This document shows positions 11,317-23,130 of a stretch of DNA of 64,000 bases, piece after piece. The translations under genes were made by a program, and so were the position numbers. Source of the DNA: Isoetes taiwanensis (taxonomy: Eukaryota; Streptophyta; Lycopodiopsida; Isoetales; Isoetaceae). The DNA is taken from NCBI GenBank assembly GCA_021234155.1, contig JAJEKV010000020.1, positions 18,591,018 through 18,655,017 of the forward strand. The letters run 5' to 3'. A model generated the notes under the pieces. It saw only the letters and a program-made list of their open reading frames with translations, ran no database searches and was not told the origin of the DNA. The first letter of the stretch is position 1; each line of letters begins with the position of its first letter.

Positions 11317-11455
11317 AAGGCAAGGGGACAATGATGAGATTGCAAAAACTCAGACCATCTCTTGAAAGGCTTAATGAAGGCTGCAATGTCCTTAAGAATG
11401 GGATTAAACTAGATCCTTATCTACCCGAGTCTATAGAAGCAAATTTTCTATTAGA
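11317..11455 (+). repeat. Copy 1 of a duplicated 139-bp exon segment
   Basis: This segment (CAAGGGGACAATGATGAGAT ... ATTTTCTATTAGAC) is repeated at 11619-11757 with a few substitutions. Copy 1 directly abuts the integrase fragment, and a short AGACATCAAATGCTTGA repeat follows at 11454 and 11476. Copy 2 lies inside the open frame of the next feature. Confidence 0.8.
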
Positions 11456-11461
11456 CATCAA

Positions 11462-12300
11462 ATGCTTGAAATTGTAGACATCAAATGCTTGATGCAAGGA
11501 ATGACAAAGGAAGCAGCTGCAGGTGTGCAACAGGTGGTAGATATGAAGGAAGCCGAGGTAGTTAAAGTTGTGGCATCATTAGTTGTTGTAGAGGAAGATC
11601 TTGATGCTATTGAGAAGATGAGGCAAGGGGACAATGATGAGATTGCAAAACTCAAACCATGTTTTGAAAGGCTTATTGAAGGCTGTAATGTCCTCGAGAA
11701 TGAGATTAAACTAGATCCTTATCTACCCGAGTCTATAGAAGCAAATTTTCTATTAGACTCACCTGAATGTGTATGTCCCTATTGTAGAAGATTCTTGGAA
11801 TATGATGGGAAGCCACTGCACTTTGTTACTACAAAGCATAACCATCTTTACCATATTCTATGTTTGGCCTGATTATTAAGGTATGAGCAATAGTAAATTT
11901 TGACTTAACAATAGTTATATTTTGATCATTAAGCTCTTTAAATTGATATGTATAATTTCTTGTTTTCAGTTATAGGGATAAGTGTTGTAGTCCATATTGT
12001 GACCAGATCACATTTGCCACTTGGATTGCTGTATTTGGTGTGAAGAAAGTTGTGCATTCATATGGTATGTATAAGTGATTAAGCAATCAACTTCTTAATG
12101 TCATTTAATGTTGATGGTTTTGTTGGTTGTCATTTTAGATGTCCATATGAACCCCGTATATCAAATACAAGTAGAGATAAGGGATATCTATTCTCACAGA
12201 TAGAAGAGCAAAAGATCCAAGTGGAGAATGCAGCGCAACTGAAATTGAGAAAGAAGATCACATTGGACAATCCGAAAGTGAGAAACAAGGTAATGTAAAA
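11462..12300 (+). pseudogene. Unidentified Cys/His-rich exon fragment with intron-like downstream pieces
   Basis: A 136-codon frame (11462-11872) has an N-terminal helical, heptad-like region (VVASLVVVEEDLDAIEKM) and a C-terminal metal-binding pattern: CVCPYCRRFLEYDGKPLHF, then KHNHLYHILC. A further Cys cluster, DKCCSPYCDQITF, appears at about 11970-12015 after an intron-like gap (GTATGAG...TTTTCAG). The stop TGA just before the potential donor breaks the join. More exon-like pieces lie at 12140-12300 and 12350-12480. The pattern resembles a RING-type or treble-clef zinc site, but I cannot name the family. It is probably a host gene fragment captured or stranded among transposons. Confidence 0.4.
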
Positions 12301-12469
12301 GTTAATAGTTTGTATTAGAATAACTTATGTTTTTTTTCATTCTTCTTGTATATTGCTGCATGCGGGCTTCAAATTGCAGTCAAATCTACATGAAGGGTCG
12401 AGTGTAGCATATGATGATGCCTCCAAATTTACGTCAAGTGCAGTAGATGAACATAAGCATACAATTAGT

Positions 12470-13107
12470 GTTGAAGGTGTTCCTGGCAAAACCTTCAACC
12501 TCAATGGTTTAGAACCTCCAGGCTGCTTACGGCAACCACTCTGAATGAAAAAGATCCAAGAAAAATGCTCAAACAATTATCTAACTTAGCTTTCCCTAAA
12601 GGGTGAAAAGTCTGTCTCACAAAAAAGCTTGCCAAATGCAAACTAAAAAGGATTTGATCATAATTCTTGCATCCATGCTGCTCAGGACCTATGTGTATCT
12701 CAGAACAAAAGTCAGAGAAGATCTAATAAGGATAGATGGATCAAAGAGACATTCCTGACCAAGTCAATTTTTGGTCAATATCCCTGGCAGAGAGCTAGAT
12801 TTTTGAACTCGATGCTGGATCTTCTTTTTTGTGATCTGATGCTTTTGCCCATTCCTAAAATATCTGCACCCAATGGTCCTTTATGGTCTTTGCAAATGGA
12901 GATATAATTTTTTGGGTTTTTTTATTTTTGATAGGCTGACTGTGATAGAGTATGAGCAGAGGCGAAAATATATTTTTTGCTAGAAAGAATGAATGCAAAT
13001 CTTGTCCTTTATGCAATATCCATACATGACATGATCTCCTAGTGACTCTAAGAAACTTTGTTCACTGTTATAGAGCTGAATGTGGATTTGTGCTTCAATA
13101 ACTCTAA
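12470..13107 (+). repeat. Left arm of a long inverted repeat
   Basis: About 640 bp whose reverse complement occurs at 20927-21603. Matching landmarks include GGTGTTCCTGGCAAAACCTT, CAATTATCTAACTTAGCTTT, CATTCCTAAAATATCTGCAC and GAATGTGGATTTGTGCTTCA. The arm stops exactly where the AATAG microsatellite begins (13108). It could be two opposite copies of one dispersed repeat or solo LTR. No protein is evident. Confidence 0.8.
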
Positions 13108-13680
13108 ATAGAATAGAATATAATAGAATAGAATAGAATAGAATAGAATAGAATAGAATAGAATAAAATTATTGTCCCTTGTGCCCTAAGGCCCCTGGAC
13201 TGACGTAGCATGGGCGAGCTCCCAAAAGGGCGCTACTAGCACATCACGCTGGTATATTGTAGCCTTTTCTGAAGGCTTTTCTTGATTTCTATTAGTACCA
13301 GCACCCCGCTTATATTTGGCTTCGTGGCCATGCGAGAATGCTTCGCTATCAACAGCTTTGAGCTGTACACATTGTGGATTCCACTGTCCCACCTTTAATA
13401 GTGGGTCAGATTATGAACCCTCAATTCTTGGTGCACCAGAACTCGAATGTGGAGATAGAACACCAGCCGGCGGGTTGTACCCGCTTTATTCTGGTGGTCG
13501 GTCAGAGGCCCCTCACTGTCCCGACACTTAGCTCCTTTCCTTTTTCTATAATTATTGTGCATAGTCTTAGTGCCCAATAGTGGTGCCCAGCGGCAATAAA
13601 GTCGCATTGACCTGGACTACATTAGTGATTAGGATTAAAAAACCCTGCCCCGAAGGGTTTTCGGGGAAAAACCTTAATAG
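13108..13680 (-). mobile_element. LINE-like 3' end with (CTATT)n tail, minus strand
   Basis: On the minus strand, a CCCCGAAAACCC-TTCGGGG hairpin (about 13670-13640), shared with the LINE 3' region at 20163-20210, is followed by about 450 bp and ends in an ATTCT/CTATT microsatellite (13108-13165). Two adjacent minus-strand frames (13607-13395, 13392-13186) show mild coding character (GTTRRLVFYLHIRVLVHQEL) but no recognised domain. Best read as a 5'-truncated non-LTR element or a SINE that borrowed the LINE tail. Confidence 0.5.
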
Positions 13681-14590
13681 TAATGGGCTCACTAATGCCC
13701 AATATTATTATCAGATCCTTTTTCCATCATTTTGGATTTTGGATTTCCGCTGCCATATCCTTTGTCCATCGTGTGGATTTTGGATTCCCTGCTGCCATTC
13801 ATCCTTTTTCCATCATTCTGGATTTTGGATTTTTCCGTTGCTACTCATCCTTTTTCCGCTGCCACCCATCCTTCTATATACCACAAGTGTATATTTCTAT
13901 CTTGTTGTGCAATATTCTGTCCCCTCCATTGTGCTACCAAATATCTCTGAAAATTGGTGAAGAGCTTTTGTAATCAAGCTATTTTTGCATTTTTCAAATG
14001 CTGGACCAAAGTTTTCACGGCCAATTTTGCCACCTGAATTCGGACTAGCTTTTTATCGCTATCTCCATAGCCTGCTGCCTCTCAAACATCCATGCCTATA
14101 GCCTGCTGCCACTGCCATCGCCTGCCCTGTTAATGGATTTACTGCCAATTAAAAGTAATAACTGCCAAAAATAGCTTTTTGCAATCACGCTACTTTGCAT
14201 TTTTCAAATGCTGGACCAAAGTTTTTACGGCCAGTTTTGCCACCTGGATTCGGAATACAGGTAGCTCGGCAATATTCTGGCCCCTCCATCTTTTGTAATC
14301 AAGCTATCCTTTCTTTTGAAGGACACGCATGTTGTATTTCAAGATTCTCTATCAGACTATTCCACTCTCTGTATCACTGGTACTTATATATTTGCAGGCC
14401 ATCAGATCTTCGCGCATCAGATGTTTTAACAAACCATGCGATGCCAGGTCTCAGATTGTGGTGTTGACAGAATAAAGGTATGAAACCTTTGGTGCAGAAA
14501 CTCAGAAGAATTAATGCATCCTTATTAGGACTGATTAAAGAAGAGTTATATAAAATGAAGAATGCACGTGTGATTGCAGAAATTATGAAC
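13681..14590 (+). repeat. Minisatellite and duplicated non-coding segments
   Basis: 13715-13885 contains repeats of a unit around TTTTGGATTTTGGATT plus CCGCTGCCA. A block of about 80 bp (CTTTTGTAATCAAGCTATTT...TTTTGCCACCTGAATTCGGA) at 13968-14045 recurs with changes at 14176-14262. The frames here repeat the same motifs and are not genes. Confidence 0.65.
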
Positions 14591-14599
14591 CCTGAATGG

Positions 14600-16680
14600 C
14601 TATCTTGCATTGTCTCTGTAGAGAAAAAATAAAACCATCAGGATCTGTATTGACTATAGAGATTTAAACAAAGCCACCATTAAAGATTGCTATCCATTAC
14701 CATTTATAGAGGAGGTTTTACATGCTGTTGCAGGTAAAGATATATATTCTTTCTTAGATGGTTTCTCAAGTTTCAACCAAATAAGCATAAAGGAGGAAGA
14801 TCAGCCAAAGACCTCATTCATCACACCATGGGGAACATTTGCCATGAAGAGGATGCCCTTTGGATTAACGAATGCATCTGCAACATTCCAAAGAGATATG
14901 GACACAATTTTCAAAGTCATGCCTGCCAATGCTTTTCGTGTCTTCTTGGATGATCTTTGCTTAGGAACCTCCCTCAAAAGTCATTTTGATGTTCTAACTA
15001 AGTTGTCAGCTTGAATCCAAAAAAATGCGTTTTCTTGTCTTCAAGAGGAGAATTGCTTGGACATGTGGTGTCTACAAAAGGCATACATGTTGCTGAGGCC
15101 AAGGTTGAGGCTTTCAAAAGTTGGCACCTCCCAAGACACTCAAACAGGTAAAAAGTTTCATGGGAATGACCAGTTTCTTTAAGAGTGTATGTCCCCCACT
15201 TCTCACATACTATGAATCCAATTTCTAACCTCACAAAGGTTGGAAAATTTTCCAAAAATGAGAGCAAGCACATTTGATTGATTGGAATGAAGAGTGCCAG
15301 GAGTCTTTTGACAAAATCATCAATGCCATCTGTAATTCCATCCTGCTAAAACCTCCTGATTTAGAAAAGCACTTCAAAGCTTATACCAGTATCACTAAAA
15401 GGGCAATTGGTCTTGCTTTCTACAAGAGGATCATGTAATTGCTTTTGCAAGCAAAATGTGGTCAGACACTAAGCTAAGATATCCTAGACTCGAAAAAAGT
15501 GCAGCAGCTCTCATGTTTCTAATAGAGAGGCAGGGACATTTGCTACAAAACAACCAAGTTCAGGTCTTTATGAGGCAAAATCCCTTGTCACTCCTCTTTG
15601 CTAAAAAGCAACCCAAGGCAAAATTATGCAGGTGGGCCTGTAAAGTTCAAACCTATGATATTACAGTCAAAGTGGTCAATCTGGTGGAAAATCCCAGTGC
15701 ATATTTGCCTTATGTTCTGTTTGAACACGAGGATCAAGATGGTTTGTGTAATGATGATCTTGTTACTAACTTGGTTGCTTTTGGTGCACGAGACTTAGAC
15801 TGGCAGTGTGAGATCAGAAGTTACCTTGAAAACAATGAAGTGCCAAAGAATTTGAACAGCAGTCAAGAAAGGAGATTTAAAGATAAATGCAAAAAATTGA
15901 GAGAAGCAAATGCTTATGCTATTGCAAGATTTCTCCATGAAAATATTTGTGTCAGGTTTGGAATTCCTTTTAAGATTATCTCTGATAGAGGGAGTCAGTT
16001 TATCAATCAAACAATTACACTCTTGCTAACCACTTTGAAGGTCAAACACACTAAGAGCTCGTCCTATTATCCTCAAGGCAACGGTCAAGCAGAGTCAACC
16101 AACAAAGTTCTCAAATCAATTCTGAAAAAGACTATCAGCATATCAAAGAAAGATTGGCACCTAAAACTCCATGATGCACTTTGGGCCTATAGAACCACAA
16201 TCAAAGCATCCACAAGGCACACGCCTTTTAGTTTGGTTTATGGCATAGAGTCAGTAGTGCCTGTTGAATTAGAACTTCCTTCACTTAGATTGGCATACCA
16301 AATAAATCTAGAAATGGATGAGGCTCTAAAAGAAAGATGTGTGAGATTGATGCAGCTTGAAGAACACAAGTATGAGGCAGAGAATGCTGTTATGATGAAA
16401 AAGGCCAAAGACATTGCCGCTTTCAAAGCAGCTCACAAACTCCAAGGTACTCTGAAAATAGGTGAGTTAGTCTTGAAATGGAATAAAGCAAGGGAAGAAA
16501 TAGCATCCAAATTTGAAAATCTCTGGGAGGGGCCTTTTGAGGTCATTGGCACAACATGAAAATATTCTTACTAGTTGAGGATAGTTGATTCTTACTAGTT
16601 GAGGGATGTGTCTGATGGTAGAGAATCGCTAAATCCTATCAACATTCTGCATTTGAAAAAGGTATTGGCAACAACATGTT
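14600..16680 (+). pseudogene. pol: pol of gypsy family B, plus strand, internally deleted
   Basis: RT begins near 14630 (IRICIDYRDLNKATIKD), with [32 protein letters not shown] and a VFLDDL catalytic motif near 14940. Frameshifts follow around 15000-15450. A 367-codon frame (15456-16559) has the end of RNase H (LRYPRLEKSAAALMF; AKLCRWACKVQTYDI), then jumps at KDKCKKLR to EANAYAIARFLHENICVRFG. Compared with the 10397-11305 copy, about 130 residues containing the integrase zinc domain and first catalytic Asp are missing; the second Asp (SDRGSQF) and Glu (NGQAESTNK) remain. The C-terminal GPFEVIGT, then NPINILHLKKV near 16640, mark the end of integrase. Dead copy; LTRs were not identified. Confidence 0.88.
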
Positions 16681-18703
16681 GCCCTGAGCTTGTTCAGTTA
16701 AGAAGCGCTTAGAATTTGTAGGTAGGTTTAGTTTGATTTGTTTGGATATTACATCAAAAAAGTAAGAAGGAAAAATGAGATGAAACGGAGAAAAAAGAGG
16801 AATAAAGAAAAAGACAAAAAACAATGTAGTAGTTTCAGGTGTTAAGTTTTGGTTTTTAGATTTTAAGCTTTGGAAATGATGAATCTTTTTAGTTCATCCT
16901 AGTGTTGCAAGAGCAAAAGTCTGTGCAGGTTCTAATCGAGTTGAGATTCAAATCAAGTGCTAACATTGTCCAGACTATGGATTCCATGCAGGAGCATCTG
17001 GTTTTACAGTCATCCATCTCATCTTTCATTCATACACATCATCATCCATAGTTGCTGCCATTCCCTCCACAACAGCAACTTATTTGAGCTAACAGATGTT
17101 ATCTCCATGTGCAGGTGCATCCTAATACATGCATTCCACACTCATCTGCTCAAGAGTTGGCCTAGCTCCACATTAAACAATCCACACTTCCACAAAATTC
17201 ACAAAGCTGCTGTCATATGTCCATCCAACAGTTCAAAATTTGCTAATGAGTCCATTTGTCATGCAGGTTCATCTGAAAACCACCTCCATCTTCATATTCA
17301 TACCATACAGAACACTATCACTACCATTTTTTCCTTCAAGACCATTACAGGTTCATTAAATTGCCAAACACATCCTGACATTGGCAATAAGCTGGAGTCC
17401 CATTCTGATTATCAAGCAGCAAAAAAAGGGGCTAGGAGACCAGCATATTCTTTTAGTTTGGCATAATGATGCCATGCTATGGCAGCATGGAAGAGCAAGG
17501 CATGTTTCTGACACTAATTCTCACACTTTGGTCTGAATTTAGAGGAACAAGAAGAATTCATACTTGCACACTTTGAAGACTTGAAGAGCAAGGTGAGAAC
17601 ATTTGATTAAGGTCACACAAGCAAGGCAAAAAGGAAAATCAAGCAAAGTTTGAAGGATTGAAGACCCCTTGAAGATTTCTTGGTATGTGATGGTATCATT
17701 TGAGTTCTTGGCATAATTGTACCCTTTGACTCCCATCATATATCCTCCTTATCCTTAACCATGCTTAAATGCTCATGAGATCTCTAATTCCACACCCACA
17801 TCTCATTTCCAAGTCAAATTTGGCCTTGAAGATTTTTTCTGTCAAAACTACCCCTTCATATGTCATTCACATTCCACTCACTCACCACATCATCTCCATA
17901 TCATTCAAAGCACAAGACTTCACTTGACTTGGTCATACATGTGGTCAAAGGTCAACATCATCTCCCAATAAGTCAAAAAAGGAGAGAGAATGCAAAAGTT
18001 CCTAAGTGAAATACCCAAAGTCAAGATTTGCCTAGAAAATGCAAATATCATGCATTTATGCCTAAATTGACCCATGACATCACCTTTGGGACATGTCACC
18101 CTCTCTTGCCATGTCATATCATGCACGTGTCACTACATTAAGACTCTAATTTTCACAAAAATCCTTCAAATTACATGTTTGAATCTATGAAAGTGACACA
18201 TTAGCATGCCACATCATCATCAACACCTCCACATTATCATCCACATGTCATACACATCATATCCACCTCACTCAAAGTTTTGACTAGAAAAAATATTCTA
18301 AGCCAAGTTGTTTGACATGTCACCACCCTTGTTTGCCATGTCACCCTTGCTTTCATGCTCACATGCCACATCATCCTTATTACATGCCATTTGGGAGCCA
18401 AAATTTGAAAAGTGTCCATTTGCAAGGAAGATTCCAGCACCTTCTAGAGCATATTAAAAGATTTCCCTTGGAAAAAAAGAAAATAAAAAAACTCATTCAT
18501 TATGGCCTTTAAATTTGGTTCCTTGGGAATCATGCCTTAGCCCATATGTTGCAAAAATGTTTCCTATCTACCTCCCCCCTCCCCAAAGCCTATTTTTTTC
18601 CAAGCCAATCTCCCCATGCCACGTGGAACATCCGGACGTGTGGGGCAGTGGAGGTACCAAAGCCCACGTGCACATTAAACGTTAAATATTAATAATAAGA
18701 ATT
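16681..18703. other. Gene-free stretch, pyrimidine/ACAT-rich
   Basis: No convincing coding frame. 16990-17350 is rich in CATCCA/CATTCATAC words, and 17860-18450 is rich in CATGTCA, CCACATCAT and ATGTCACC words, suggesting degenerate short tandem repeats or the decayed 3' non-coding end of the gypsy element. The 169-codon frame at 16957-17466 has repeat-like composition (H, S, I, C rich) and no domain. Confidence 0.5.
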
Positions 18704-20315
18704 TTGTTATTCCTTATATACCTTAGCCTCCCGAGTGCTTCTGGCCTGTGGGAGGCATGCTCAGGCCGTATCACATCAGCAGCACAACCGGTAATCAGTA
18801 GCATTGGAGTGCGTCAGGGTTGCCCCCTCTCCCCCACACTCTTTGGCCTATACATTGATCAGTTGGAAGATTGGCTCTTTGAGCATGGAGGTGCGGGCGC
18901 ACATCTCATGCATCACACAATCCGGCAACTCATATATGCTGACGATGTCAACCTCATGGCCTACACTCCAGAGGACATGCAGCGTCACCTGGACTTTTTG
19001 CCAATTCACTGGCATGCGAGTGAACTTGGCCAAAACTAGGGTGCTGCTAGTTGCATCGTCCCGTCAGCCAAGGCTTCCCACCTTCACTTACCAGGGGCAA
19101 GAGGTAGAGGTGGCTCCAACCTACAAGTACTTGGGGATTGAGTTCTCAACTACCACCCATTGGGATGCGGCTATCAGGTTGCGGGTCACGGCGGGTTGGA
19201 AAGCACTATATGCCATGCGAGAACAACGACCACAAGGCGAGTTATGCGCTGGGGCCACCGATCCACATTTGTTTCGGGCCTTGGTTGAGCGGTCCTGTTG
19301 TATGGGGTAGAAGTGTGGGGTCGGTCATCTCCCTCAACACATGGAATGACCTCGGCAGGTGCAGAAGGCCTTCTTGGCACGGGCCCAGGGGTGAAGTCCA
19401 CGATTTCGCACCAGATCCTACTCCGAGAGGCGGGCTTTCTACCCCTTCAACGGGCTGCATTGGAACGCCATATCGTTTACTTCCAAAAGGTGGTCGCTAT
19501 GGCTGATACACGCTTGCCCCATCTTGCTTTGACCACGTGATGGGTCCCCCTGAAATCCTGGCTGGAAAGACAAGCAAGCTCGGTGGTTCTCACCGGGCGT
19601 CGCAAAGCAAACAGATGCGCCCGTGTCGGGACAAAGAAAGATCGCGAGGCACTTTAAACGTACCTAGATGCTACTTTCCTTCATCGCAAGCTCACGGGAT
19701 GCAGAGGCTCGACGCGACGTTAAGCGGGCACACTATCGCCACAAGTCAATCCTAGGCTCACAAGAGGCCCGCACCCGATACTTGTACACCCAAATGCCCA
19801 TGAAGGAGCCTTGAGACTTATAGCTTCCATTCGCGCGGTGCACATCGCCTCGCATTGAAACAGGCGTTGGGCTCGGGAAGCACGAGAGCAAAGGCTTTGC
19901 CGGTGTTGCCACCGAGGGCGATTGAGGATGAATGTCATACCCTCCCGGATCTGCGGCATTTGCCCATATCAGAGAGAGAGGTATGTTCGACTACTAGTGC
20001 CCGGCCGGCCGTTGCATCGGTTATTGACTCTGGCGTCGATTGGGTTTGTTGGGGTCATACCTCCGAGGGAGGTTATGGATGCCGCTGGACGCGTTTGTGT
20101 CCTACGGGACGGTCTTGAACTGTCCTATGCAATTGTACAGTGTGCCAGCATGCTTATTACTGCTAAGGTTTTTCCCTCGAAAACCCTTCGGGGCGGGGGT
20201 TTTTTAATCCTGTCAGTAATATGCTTGCTGCTCTCTTTTTGTTTGGGTCCCATAGGCCAATTGGTCTCCGTGGACGCTAAAAACCTATTCTATTCTATTC
20301 TATTCTTCAAGAATT
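18704..20315 (+). mobile_element. 5'-truncated LINE with RT fragment and (TATTC)n tail
   Basis: The frame at 18704-19039 encodes a non-LTR reverse transcriptase: IGVRQGCPLSPTLFGLYIDQ followed by LIYADDVNLMAYTPEDMQRH, the palm motifs with the YADD catalytic pair. A frameshift near 18990 moves the sequence to another frame (GMRVNLAKT; YKYLGIEF), and another near 19298 leads to the thumb-like part (LLREAGFLPLQRAALERHIV). A Cys-rich C-terminal piece lies near 19880-19970. The 3' region has a CCCTCGAAAACCCTTCGGGG hairpin, then GGTCTCCGTGGACG and a TATTC microsatellite (20285-20312). The endonuclease and start of RT are absent, as in typical 5' truncation. No clear target duplication was found. Confidence 0.85.
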
Positions 20316-20926
20316 GCCAAGAACCCTAAAAATCAAAAATGCCAAGACCCGTCTAATTTATTTGAAACAACCATGCGATCATGATCCTAAGCTACCGAAT
20401 AACCTTGTGGAATGCCAAGAATATGTCAGAGAAGCAAAAGGACAGAGAATTGAACTGAGTTAGCCAAGAACGCAACAGAACAGGGGAATTTTAAAAGGGG
20501 GTTTTGTGCTCAGAGAAAATTCGAGGGCTTTGAGGTGAAGAAGCGATTGTTTACCTTGAAGGAGGACCGGCTTGCATGATTGGAGCTTGATTTTGCCTTC
20601 CATACTTGATTTTCAGCTTGAATTATTGACAAATTCATGCGAATTCCTTGACTGTATACCTATTTGATCCCGTGTCCAAGACTCAGAGCTTGGGATTATT
20701 GTTATTTGCCTATGTGTACTTGATTCAAATGAAAATCCGAACCTTGTTATTGAATTCTGAGTGTTCTATATCAATCTGGTGACAAGATTACTATGCTTGC
20801 ATTATCCCCTTCTTGCATTTCATTCCGAAGGTTATAGTATCATGAACTTAGCATTCAGGCATCTACAACATAAGTGTTTTCTAGCCCTAGAGATTGTCTA
20901 AGCTATCAGCACAAAAGCTGAGCTCA
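20316..20926. other. Non-coding flank, nothing recognised
   Basis: AT-rich sequence between the LINE tail and the right inverted-repeat arm. I see no coding frame, repeat or RNA gene. Confidence 0.5.
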
Positions 20927-21603
20927 TATTTAGAGTTACTGAAGCACAAATCCACATTCAGCTCAATAGCAGTGAACAAAGTTTCTTAGAGTCATTAGGA
21001 GATCATGTCACAAATCCACATTCAGCTCAATAGCAGTGAACAAAGTTTCTTAGAGTCATTAGGAGATCATGTCATGCATGGATACTGCATAAAAGGCAAG
21101 ATTTGCATTCATTCTCTCTAACAAAAAATATGTTTTCGCCTCTGCTTATACTTTATCACAGTCAGCCTATCAAAAATCAAAAAACCCAAAAAAATAGATC
21201 ATCAAGGACCATTGAGTGCGGATATTTTAGGAATAGGCAAAAACATCAGATCACAAAAAAGAACACCCAGCATCGAGTTCAAAAATCTAGCTCTCTGCCA
21301 GGGATATTGACTTGGTCAGGAGTGTCCTTTTGATTCATCTGTCCTTATCAGATCTTCTCTGACTTTTGCCCTAAGATACACATAGGTCCTGAGCAGCCAT
21401 GGCTGCAAGAATTATGATCAAAGCCTATTTGGTTTGCATTTGGCAAGATTGTTTGTGAGACAGACTTTTCACCCTTCAGGGAAAGCTAAGTTAGATAATT
21501 GTTTGAGCATTTTTTCTTGGATCTTCACTCAGAGTGGTTGCCTCAAGCAACCTGAAGGTTCTAAACCATTGAGGTTGAAGGTTTTGCCAGGAACACCTTC
21601 AAC
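20927..21603 (-). repeat. Right arm of the long inverted repeat, with internal 65-bp tandem duplication
   Basis: Reverse complement of 12470-13107. It is longer because a segment of about 65 bp (CACAAATCCACATTCAGCTC ... GGAGATCATGTCA) is present twice in tandem between about 20945 and 21075; the left arm has it once. Confidence 0.8.
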
Positions 21604-22555
21604 AGAGGGCAACATTGTTGGTTTAATCCAGCCCTGATGGGGCTGCTCTTGAACAATTCAGACATCTGGAGAAATTTGTTGTCTCCTAGACCAGCAGGTA
21701 GGCGCACGGATTCTGGGAAGATAGATTCCATTTCATTTTATTGGCTACAGTGAACACCAGGTAGATCTCTCTATGCTAGTCAATGAATTGATACATCATA
21801 TTCTTACAATCACAAGTGGCTGCAGGAGTCATTGGAGTTTGTTCATCGTTGTGACCGAGATGCAAGTTTGTAGTGCCTTTGGTCAGGTCACGCCCGTAAT
21901 TCTGCATTTTGATAGCTCTGTTGGTATGGTGTTTTCTCACTTCACAGTGTAAGTACCATCATTAATGATTTATCGTGCACTTAGTTATGTAATTCTCATT
22001 CTTTACTGCTGCTGGAATCCCCTTGTAGATCATTGTCCACAGCAGTCCAATGGCTCAAATTGTGGTGTGTGGATTTTGTGCTGAGGAGGGCTTCATCAAA
22101 TGCTATTCAGGTATCCCTTTACATGCTCATAGCCTTTTCATGCTTGATTTCTGCAGGCTTTGTCAAGTAACATATTTTTATAGGTTGATAGAAGCTGGAT
22201 TCCTGAGCTCGAGCTGCTACAGTGCAGAAGATCATTTGGGACCCTCCTGGCTAAGTTTTACGAGCTGATTATTTCAGGAAAGAAGAGTCTGCCATTGCCA
22301 GAGGCATCTCTTATAGAAGGGAGGGGGGGGGGGTGCAAACTAGAGCAGAATCTAAGAAGAGGGGTGTGGAAGACTTGTGACAGCCTATTTTGACCCTTTG
22401 TCATGATGTTTCAATGCTATGCAAACCAAGTTTTCTATCTATGTATATTGCGAGATAAATAATAATGTCCTTTTTGTATACTCAACATGCAAATTTGTAT
22501 TGTAGATGTATGTGTTTTTCCCTTGTAGCACAGATGGCAAAGACTGGTAATTTGG
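21604..22555. other. Gene-free stretch with a 12-bp G run
   Basis: No convincing gene. Intron-like CAG/GTA boundaries occur near 21960-22110, but no continuous protein emerges. A G-homopolymer of about a dozen bases lies at 22320-22332. Confidence 0.45.
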
Positions 22556-23130
22556 AATGGCATGGGAGGTGGTGTGGCAAGATAGTGGCAGCCATGTGGT
22601 CAGGTTGGGTGGCGAAATAGGTGGCAGGTGGCAATACATGTGGCGGTGCATGTGGCGCAGAGGTGGCGGCAAAGAGGTGGTAGGTGGCAGCATAGTGGCA
22701 AAGATAGTGGCAGCCATGTTCTTTGCGATTGGCGAGAATAGGTGGCAGGTAGCATTACATGTGGCGATTGCATGGCGTTAGAGGTGGCAAAGCAAGAGGT
22801 GGCGGCGAATAGTGGCAAAAAACACAATTGGCAACCATGTGGCAGCAAGTGGCAGCATAGATGGCAGCCACTTGGCAGCATAGGTGGTAGAATAGGTGGC
22901 AGCCATGTGGCTGTTAGATAGCAGAATATATGGCAGCCACTTGGCAGCATAAGGTGGCAGAAAGGTGGCAACATAGGTGGCAGAATAGGTGGCAGAATAG
23001 ATAGCAGCATGGGTGGCAGATTAGGTGGCAGCATAGGTGGCAGAATAGGTGGCAGCCATGTGGCAAAATAGGTGGTAGCATAGGTGGATGAATAGGTGGC
23101 AGCCATGTGGCTATTATGTGGCACTCCCTG
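22556..23130 (+). repeat. GGTGGCAG-type minisatellite
   Basis: Dozens of imperfect copies of a 10-15 bp unit built on GGTGGCAGAATA, GGTGGCAGCAT and CCATGTGGCAG. The long Pro/Leu/His-rich frames on the minus strand are translations of this repeat, not genes. Confidence 0.9.

Noticed and set aside
14374-14610. Ty1/copia fragment
   Set aside because: A vague match to the end of a copia polyprotein (SDLRASDVLTNHAMPG) without any conserved catalytic motif.
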